Source: Gonium pectorale
Lineage: Eukaryota > Chlorophyta > Chlorophyceae > Chlamydomonadales > Volvocaceae
Direction: 5' to 3'
Assembly (NCBI GenBank): GCA_001584585.1
Contig: LSYV01000004.1
Span: 3,260,950-3,324,949 of the forward strand
Length of the DNA stretch: 64,000 bases
In this document: positions 58,001 to 64,000 of the stretch, piece by piece
Numbering within the stretch: position 1 is the first letter of the stretch
How the letters are laid out: every line of letters starts with the position of its first letter
Program-made: the position numbers and the translations under genes
Notes under the pieces: model-generated
Databases searched by the model: none
What the model was told of the DNA's origin: nothing
The model's input: the letters and a program-made list of their open reading frames with translations, nothing else

Positions 58001-59609
58001 GCTGCGTTGGCTGCGTTGGTTTCCATGGGCGCGCCCACCGTGAGCCCCATCGCCGACAACGGCAGCAGGTGCAGCCCGTCGGCCGTGTGGCCGTGGGGCG
58101 GTTCGCCCGTCCCATCGGCCGTGGTCCACGGGCTGCCGCTTAGGGCCTTGACCCCCAGGTTGCTGGGCCGGTGGGCCGCAAGGTACCCGTCCGGGCCGGG
58201 CCACGACGACTGCTGCTCCGGCTGCACCGCCGGCATGTGGCCCAGGCTGACCGTTCCGCTCGGAGCGCCCGCACTCGTGCTAGTCGCTACGGGCGACCCG
58301 GCGCCAGACATGGCTTCGTTGAGCATGCGCTCGTGCCCGGCGCGCCGCAATTCCCCCGTGGTGTGCGCAGGCCCGTGCCCTGCGCCCCGCAAGCGCTCAA
58401 CCTGGGGGTGCGAGAGCCCGGAGGCCTGGGGGCCGCAGCGCCCATAGCCCCCGGCAGGAGCGCTAGTGTGTGGAGGCGGCGCGGGCGCGGGCAGTGACGC
58501 AGTGCCGGCGGTGCCCGTGCCCGTATCGGGCCGCTTGGGTATCCGGTGCCCCGAGTGCTCCGCACTGCTGTGCGCGCCTGCGTAGGCTTTTGCTGAGCCG
58601 CGCTCCGCGCTGGAATGGGGGCTGTAGGACACCGTTTCCGCGTCCATGGAGGCGCCGCCGGCCGCCGTGGACGGTGCGCCGGAGGCGTCGGCGGCCGGCG
58701 GGGCCCGTTGGGCGCCCCACTCGTGGTAGGTGTTGGGCGTGACAAGCGTCACGTCCATGGCGAGGGTGCGCACCAAGTTAGGATGTGAGACGAGCTTTGA
58801 CAGCAGCGCCTCCTTGGCGCGCTGCCAGAGCTGCCGGGGGGTGTTGCATATCATGAATTTCACGGCCACGGTGACCGCCGCTGAGGGGGCGCTGTCCCAC
58901 GTGCCATCACTGCCCGGTGCAGCGCCCGTGGCCGTGCCCCGGTACACCAGTCCGGTTGCGCCCTGCCCGATGAATACGAGGTCGTTAAAGTCCAGCTTCA
59001 GCTGCCCAGGTATGAGGGCAGGCATCGCGCGCGTTCCGCTGGCGTTCTGTAACGACTTGGAGGACGATGCGGCACCTTCGCCACCCAGCCCTCTAAGCCA
59101 CTCGTCGGTGACCGGCAGCGTGGAGGCAGCGGAAATCGTGCGCGAGGCCTGCGCAGCGAGGATGTGCCGCAAAGGTTTTAATGGGCACAGCCGTAAGTTG
59201 CCGAAGGCAGCCGCACCTGTTGGCCGCTGAGCAAGTCCCCGGAGTTCAAGAGAGCTCGCACGCTCATCGTATGGTTGGCTGAGGGCTTAGGGGCTTGGGA
59301 CTCGAACAGGGGAGCGCCCGAGATAGGGGGAGCGGAAGACAAGCTGCTTTCGTATCTGCTGCTAGGATCCTCCAACCTGTCCATCTGCTCGACTTGCACA
59401 TCCGACGGGCGAACGGCAACGGGTGCCTTGTTCTCTGCGGCTGGCGAGGCGATGGCCTCGCGGCAACCCGCAGAGTTACGCGCCAGCTCCCGCAGCCCGT
59501 TTGTGACATCATCGTTACAGGCTATGCTGGATGCACGCGGCCGGGCAGGAGGGCTTGCGGGAGGGCTGGGCCGGGCTCCAGCACCAAAGCACGCCCCACA
59601 GAGCGGCAT
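55026..59609 (-). CDS. Ser/Thr-type protein kinase (TKL/MAP3K-like) with large catalytic insert
   Basis: Five exons: 59609-59217, 59148-57361, 56994-56826, 56248-56058 and 55568-55026 (1,027 aa, phases consistent). It transfers phosphate from ATP to protein. Motifs in order: glycine loop IGQGATGLVYRG, VAVKFM (catalytic Lys), LVSHPNLVRTL, VIMEYCDSGTLLERI (hinge), IIHGDLKPANVLL (HGD instead of HRD), VSDFGLA, GTVLYMAPES, DVYSFGVLLWQMVTGERPY. About 440 residues of Ala/Gly/Pro/Ser-rich sequence are inserted between the beta-4 region and the hinge. The N terminus MPLCGACFG carries cysteines that could be palmitoylated. The C terminus is Gly/Ala-rich. Start chosen at ATG 59609; the frame is open a few codons further without an ATG. 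Confidence 0.85.
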
Positions 59610-61102
59610 AGCTCTAGCGTGTAACAAGCACGCATGCCTGTGGTGCTGCCATTGAATCAGCTTCAGGATGAACCCATAGCACGTGCTAGAAATCTATTCA
59701 CGCGTTCAATGGGTGCAATAGAGGAAGCAGAATAAAGACTAACACGGCCGTTCAAGTGCTTGCAATGGAATGGGAGAGTATGTACGAAGTGGGCGTCGTT
59801 TGCGGCAACTCGCCTTCGTGATTTATGTTATTGCCCATTGGCCCCTTTTATCGTGAAACAGTGCACTTGATGCGCCCTAGCCTGTGCGGAACTTCGTCCG
59901 TTTGCCTCATTGGCAACGCGTAGCCCTGCCTCTTTTTGCGTGAAAGTCAGGCCGGTCATTTAACTAGTTTTCCGGATGGAACTGGTGTGATCTGTAGCCG
60001 TAGCGCCACGCCCGCTTCCAGCTTCCCAAGCAATCAATCATATGTACTGGCATCAAGTGCAAATCTTGATGTACCGCTGAGTCCTTGTATATCGAGCCCT
60101 GCGGGGTCGCGGCGGGCGAGTGCGGCACCGCGGGAGCTCCAGCACGCTCCAGCCTGAATTCCCTTGTCTGTACATAATCCCTTTCACTGTGTGAGCTGTG
60201 TTTGCTTCGAGCCCGCTGGAGTGCTGTCCCGTGCTGCCGCTCGTTGCCGCACTGCCGCACGTATCAAGACGTATCAAGCAGTACTTAGATCCCCTTCCCT
60301 GACATACCCCCCATCCGAAACTGCACCGGAAAGGAACAAGATCCGTGTAAAAGCTAAGAGGGTTTGACGAGCAGTGCCGTGCCGGCGGGTGGCGAGGGAC
60401 CGTAAGGGTCCTGAGGGCCCGACGGGACTGACAGGGACTGACGAGCACAGTGATGTCAGGATCTCAGGACGGCAGAACGGCAGGTAAGGTCATCACTTCC
60501 AGTTGCCTTCCTCAATCTTCCCCAAAAGTGAGGCATGGTTGTAACAATGGATGATGCGGGCAAAGGAGTTCTTGTGTTAGCGGCTGCAATCCTGATATTG
60601 CCGGGTACGAGGGGCGAGCGTAGCGCCTCGTTACGCGGGGCAAGCCTGGGCTCGCCAGCACCCAAGAGACCTGCCACCATCACCCTTGTGGACAGCACCT
60701 CGTTGGCGTGTCGCGCCGTGCGGGAGGCGGCAAGCTCACGACACCGCCAGTGGCATGCACACGATACGTCATGCCAGCAGCATAAAGTTGTGTTAATAAT
60801 TTGTAAATACAAGGAAAGCTGGCAGACAGTTTGACACGCCATTTCGACATGGCCTTCGCAGACGTTTGAAGTTAGTGGGACGGTTGGCTGCTTGCCCCGC
60901 AGCGCCGTACAATGGGAGGAGGAGGCTGTCCTCATTTCCTTGCCCCCGGACACTGTCGTGCCTCTCCTTCATGGCAAGTCGGGTGCATGTATGTGAGCAC
61001 GCACGTCGACGCACGTCGCCTAACACCATTAACTTGCACGCAAGCATAATATGACATGTCGCCTGCCGCAAAGCAGCCTTGGCGCCCACCACTTTGCCCT
61101 AG
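59610..61102. other. Kinase upstream region; no supported gene
   Basis: Holds the presumed kinase promoter. A plus frame at 60535-60834 contains ITLVDSTSLACRAVRE, which faintly resembles the acidic beta-2 motif of SAM-dependent methyltransferases, but the glycine motif is absent. No supported gene. Confidence 0.35.
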
Positions 61103-61260
61103 CGAACGCTCCTTGCGTTCATGTACAAGGCCGAGATACAACAACTGCCGCTCGAGGCCTTGGAGGCCGTCAGCAGGCCTGCGCGAAGCAGACGCGGTGC
61201 CCTCCCTCGCCCGACTGTTCGCGAAGCTACGGCTCGCTGGCAGCCGCCAAGAGCGTCAAG
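61103..61260 (+). pseudogene. Possible BTB/POZ-like fragment with a frame break
   Basis: After an AG acceptor at 61102 the plus frame reads TLLAFMYKAEIQQLPLEALE. One base later, near 61170, a second frame continues with GLREADAVPSLARLFAKLRL. Together this resembles the C-terminal helices of a BTB domain (FMYT-E...L.ALL.AA...P.L..). The frame break argues for a decayed or mis-sequenced copy, or a missed intron. Confidence 0.2.
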
Positions 61261-61874
61261 AGCCTGTGGACAGAGCCTTGGCAAGCAGAGATGCAATGCA
61301 GCAATTCAGTCCGGTCTTCACCCGCGTGTCCACGGTGCCCAACGGTTCCTTCGCGCCCGGCCCTCCATCGCTGATCAGTGATCACGCATTTGGTGTTCTT
61401 TTTGCAAGGTGCACATCCCGCTCCTCAGCTGCGCCGCGGGATGGCCTTTGCAGGTGCTCCCCGACAGGCACAGGCACGTCGACCCCCATGCATCACAACG
61501 GTGCATAGCATTGCACTCATACCACGCGCGCCGATCGACGCAAGACGCAGCTTAAACTGTGTGGCACGGTGTGCGCACCAGGCGCTCCGAGCGCTGCAGC
61601 TCATGTGCATCGACATATGTACGCTCTGCTGCCGACAGAACCCAATCACTGGGTACTGGTACCCTAACAAAGCCCTTCCATACGGCACTAGGCCGCCCTG
61701 CCAACGATGTCCAAGTTTTCGACCGCAAATCCCACACACTCCATCGCGCATACGTAACACACATCAACATGCACGCCGCTCGCTTGCAGCCCTCCTGGCC
61801 GCTCGCCCACCAGTGCGCGTCCATTGCGGAAGGCGGTGAGACAAGCGGCGCGGGTGCCCGTTCCGCTCCCGCAG

Positions 61875-62006
61875 CACAGGACAGCGAAGGACAAGCGCTT
61901 CAAGGCCGCCCTGTACCTCCTGCCGGAATGGCATGATGGGGCGGCCGGCCAAGGCCAGCCAGCTGCCGTCCTGCCGCTGCCAACACGGCACGGACGCACC
62001 TCCTGA
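61875..62006 (+). CDS. Exon-like terminal fragment of an unidentified plus-strand gene
   Basis: After a pyrimidine-rich AG acceptor (CCGCTCCCGCAG) the frame reads KDKRFKAALYLLPEWHDG and ends in TGA 62004-62006, convergent with the next minus-strand gene. No family was recognised and upstream exons could not be joined with confidence. Confidence 0.2.
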   Translation, partial: HRTAKDKRFKAALYLLPEWHDGAAGQGQPAAVLPLPTRHGRTS

Positions 62007-62144
62007 CAGGGGTGTGCTACCGCTGCCCCCGTGTCCCCGGCGAGGCCAGATAGGGGCTTCCCTTCTTGGCTCCCAACGGGCCGTCCGCTGCCCCGAGCTC
62101 CCCACCACCCACCGCGGTGCCCTGGCCACCGCCCGCCCGGCCCT

Positions 62145-64000
62145 TCAGGGGACTGGTGCCGATGCCGGCTGCTGCGCCGCCGCCACCGCCGCCCGCGCCC
62201 CCACCGGGCCGCTCCAGCTCACAGTCCGGGTGAAGCCACGGCCGCCACCGCCGTCACCGGTGGCACCCCCTGTGGCGCCGGAAGCGCCGGTCCCGAGGCC
62301 TTGCTTTGGCCACCTGGGAGGCATGCCGGCCGCCGCGTTGCCGGTGCCGGTTTTGCGGCCGCCCAGCTGCGGGGAGAGCCCGGTGCCGGCGCTGAGGGCG
62401 CCGGCGGCGCCGAGCTCGGCGGCCGCGGCGCCCTCCCAGGCGGCGTGCCGCCGCGGCTGAGCGAGGCTCTGCAGCGCACGGCTGCGGCGGAGGACCGCCT
62501 CGTCCAGCGCCTGTGTGTGGGGGGGTGGGGGGTTGGGGGGTGGGAGACAAGGGTTGAGGAAGCGCTCGTACTGCATGCACATCAAGGTAGGTTGATTTGC
62601 TGTGTTTTGTCCGGTGCTATGCCACCCCTCATTCTTCGCCCCTGTCCTTCGGGCACACACCACCCAAGCACGCACGCATATTCGCACGACGTAACACACC
62701 ACCCAAGCCCAGCCACCTTGCCGCCCCCAAGGAGAGGGGAATGTAAGCTTAAGGCTTGTCCCGTGAACGTACTTCCTAACCTTTGAACGCCGCCACTCCC
62801 TTGCAAGCTTCACAATGCTGTGCATCATCACAGCAACCCCGAGGGATCACCACTTGAGAGCCCATCTAGCGCCCTCCCACGCACGCCCTGCTCTCCCTCC
62901 GTTTCCCGTTGTCACTGGTTTGCCCCTGGTGCACCGGTCACCGGGCATGCAAGCACACCCCTCAGCCAGGCCCGAGCGCCTTGCTGCACTTCCCGCAGCC
63001 CACCCCGTGACCCCAGCCACACCACCCAAGCTCCTGAGCCCCTACCCCTGGCCCCCCAGCCGTTCGAGTCTCGACCCCCCAACCTGCTGCCCCCATCCTC
63101 TTGATCGACCCCCACCTGCAGCACGTCCAGCAGTTCATCCATGTCGGGCGCCTGCAGCGGCATCCCCGGCGGCCCACCGCCGCCGTGCGCCGCCCCAAAT
63201 GCGCTCGGCAGCGGCGGCAGCAGGCAGTCGGGCGGCGTCGAGTGGGCGGCCTGAAGCGGCTGCGCAGGCGCGTGCACCGCGGCCTGCGGTTGGGGGTGCG
63301 GCGGCTGAGACGGCTGGGGCGGCCCCTGACCCGCCAGCGCCTGCGGCGGCGCCTGAAGGTCCGTGTCCGTGCTGCGCCGGAGAATGTTGCGAGGGGCCCC
63401 GGCGGCACCCGATGCCGCCCCGCCAACCGCTCCTGCTGCTGCGGTGCCCGCGGCCCCGGCCCCGCCTCCGCTTCGGCCGCCGCGCCGCTGCCCACCGGCC
63501 GCCCCTACGGCCTTGGGCGTCGCTGACGGTTCTGACTCCGTCAGGGCCACACCAGCCGGCAACCGCTGCGGCGAGGCGCCGTGCTGGCCGTAACTGACGC
63601 GCAGGGGCTCCAGTGCGGGCGCCGTCGCTGCTGAAGCCGACCCGTGGGTCGCAGAGCCTGGGCCGTACAGCGCCGCCAGGACCCCGGGTGCCGTCCGGCA
63701 GGCGCCGACGGCCGCGGCGCCGCTGCCTCGCGGCACGGTCGCTGCCTCCGCCAGCCCCTGCGCCGCTGCCGGCGAGGTCCCCGCCGCCACCGTGCCCGCT
63801 GCGAAGGTGATGGCGCGGCGGCTATTGCTGGCTGCGAGCGGCGGCGGCGGCGGCAGGCCGCTGGCGGCAGCGCCGCCGCCGCTGTGGACGGCTGCGGCGC
63901 CGCCGCCACTGCTGCCGGCCTGCTGGTGGCGCACGGTCTGCATCAGCTGCTTGCGTTCCGTGGCCATGGCCCGGACTAACTGCGCAACGAGGCCCCGCAC
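62145..64000 (-). CDS. Low-complexity protein, 3' part only (5' end beyond window)
   Basis: Two exons: >64000-63116 and 62510-62145 (stop TGA 62147-62145). Both junctions are phase 0, with GTGGGG donor and CACACAG acceptor. The first has MATERKQLMQTVRHQQAG, long Gly/Ala/Pro runs, APRNILRRSTDTDLQAPP, a Pro/Gln-rich stretch and APDMDELLDVLQ. The second has ALDEAVLRRSRALQSLAQ and RGFTRTVSWSGPVG. The DELLDVLQ-ALDEAVLRR join suggests a helical segment across the splice. No domain was recognised. The intron (62511-63115) has no competing exon evidence. Confidence 0.5.

Noticed and set aside
60535..60834. Possible SAM-dependent methyltransferase (ITLVDSTSLACRAVRE)
   Set aside because: The glycine-rich motif I and downstream catalytic motif are missing and no exon chain could be built.
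62031..62786. Plus-strand 251-codon ORF opposite the last gene
   Set aside because: Antisense of exon 62510-62145; it lacks splice support and continues into intron sequence.

Overview
This 64 kb window is nuclear DNA of a volvocine-type green alga (Chlamydomonas/Gonium/Volvox relatives). The basis is very high GC, Ala/Gly/Pro-rich proteins, many short exons split by GT-AG introns, TGTAA-type poly(A) signals, and LINE remnants. Two 20-N assembly gaps show it is a draft scaffold. Gene models were built by hand from frame, splice motifs and intron phase. The species was not identified.

Layout: 1-4258 (+) is the 3' part of a TTI1-like gene (TELO2-TTI1-TTI2 chaperone of PIKK kinases). 6473-9473 (-) is a nine-exon USB1-like U6 snRNA phosphodiesterase. 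11.2-15 kb is a degraded non-LTR retrotransposon cluster, apparently duplicated by misassembly around the first gap. 16.3-26.6 kb is a gene-poor accessory region. It holds a second LINE fragment, a long hairpin repeat, a degenerate minus-strand ORF with a PIP-box-like motif, and three tentative small genes that combine helical or coiled-coil exons with a C-terminal hydrophobic exon. 27.1-27.4 kb is another LINE 3' end containing the second gap.

28458-33305 (+) is a nine-exon protein with an N-terminal membrane segment and no assigned function. 34494-46213 (-) is a 17-exon gene for a protein of about 2,400 residues with a SAM-like domain, ankyrin repeats and IQ motifs. It converges on the previous gene and diverges from MSRB. 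46743-48728 (+) is methionine-R-sulfoxide reductase B with a chloroplast presequence followed by a Tat-like lumen signal. Its last intron, last exon and 3' flank are duplicated 4 kb downstream as a pseudogene, which carries a 582-bp MITE-like insert. Between the copies, 50359-51913 (-) is a small membrane/coiled-coil gene whose last two exons are tandemly duplicated. 55026-59609 (-) is a protein kinase with a large insert inside the catalytic domain. 62145-64000 (-) is the 3' part of a low-complexity gene running off the window.

The identified genes are unrelated housekeeping, signalling and stress functions and do not form one pathway. The most unusual patterns are the repeated coiled-coil/TM exon cassettes at separate loci, the SAM-ankyrin-IQ giant, and the lumen-targeted MSRB with its partial duplicate.
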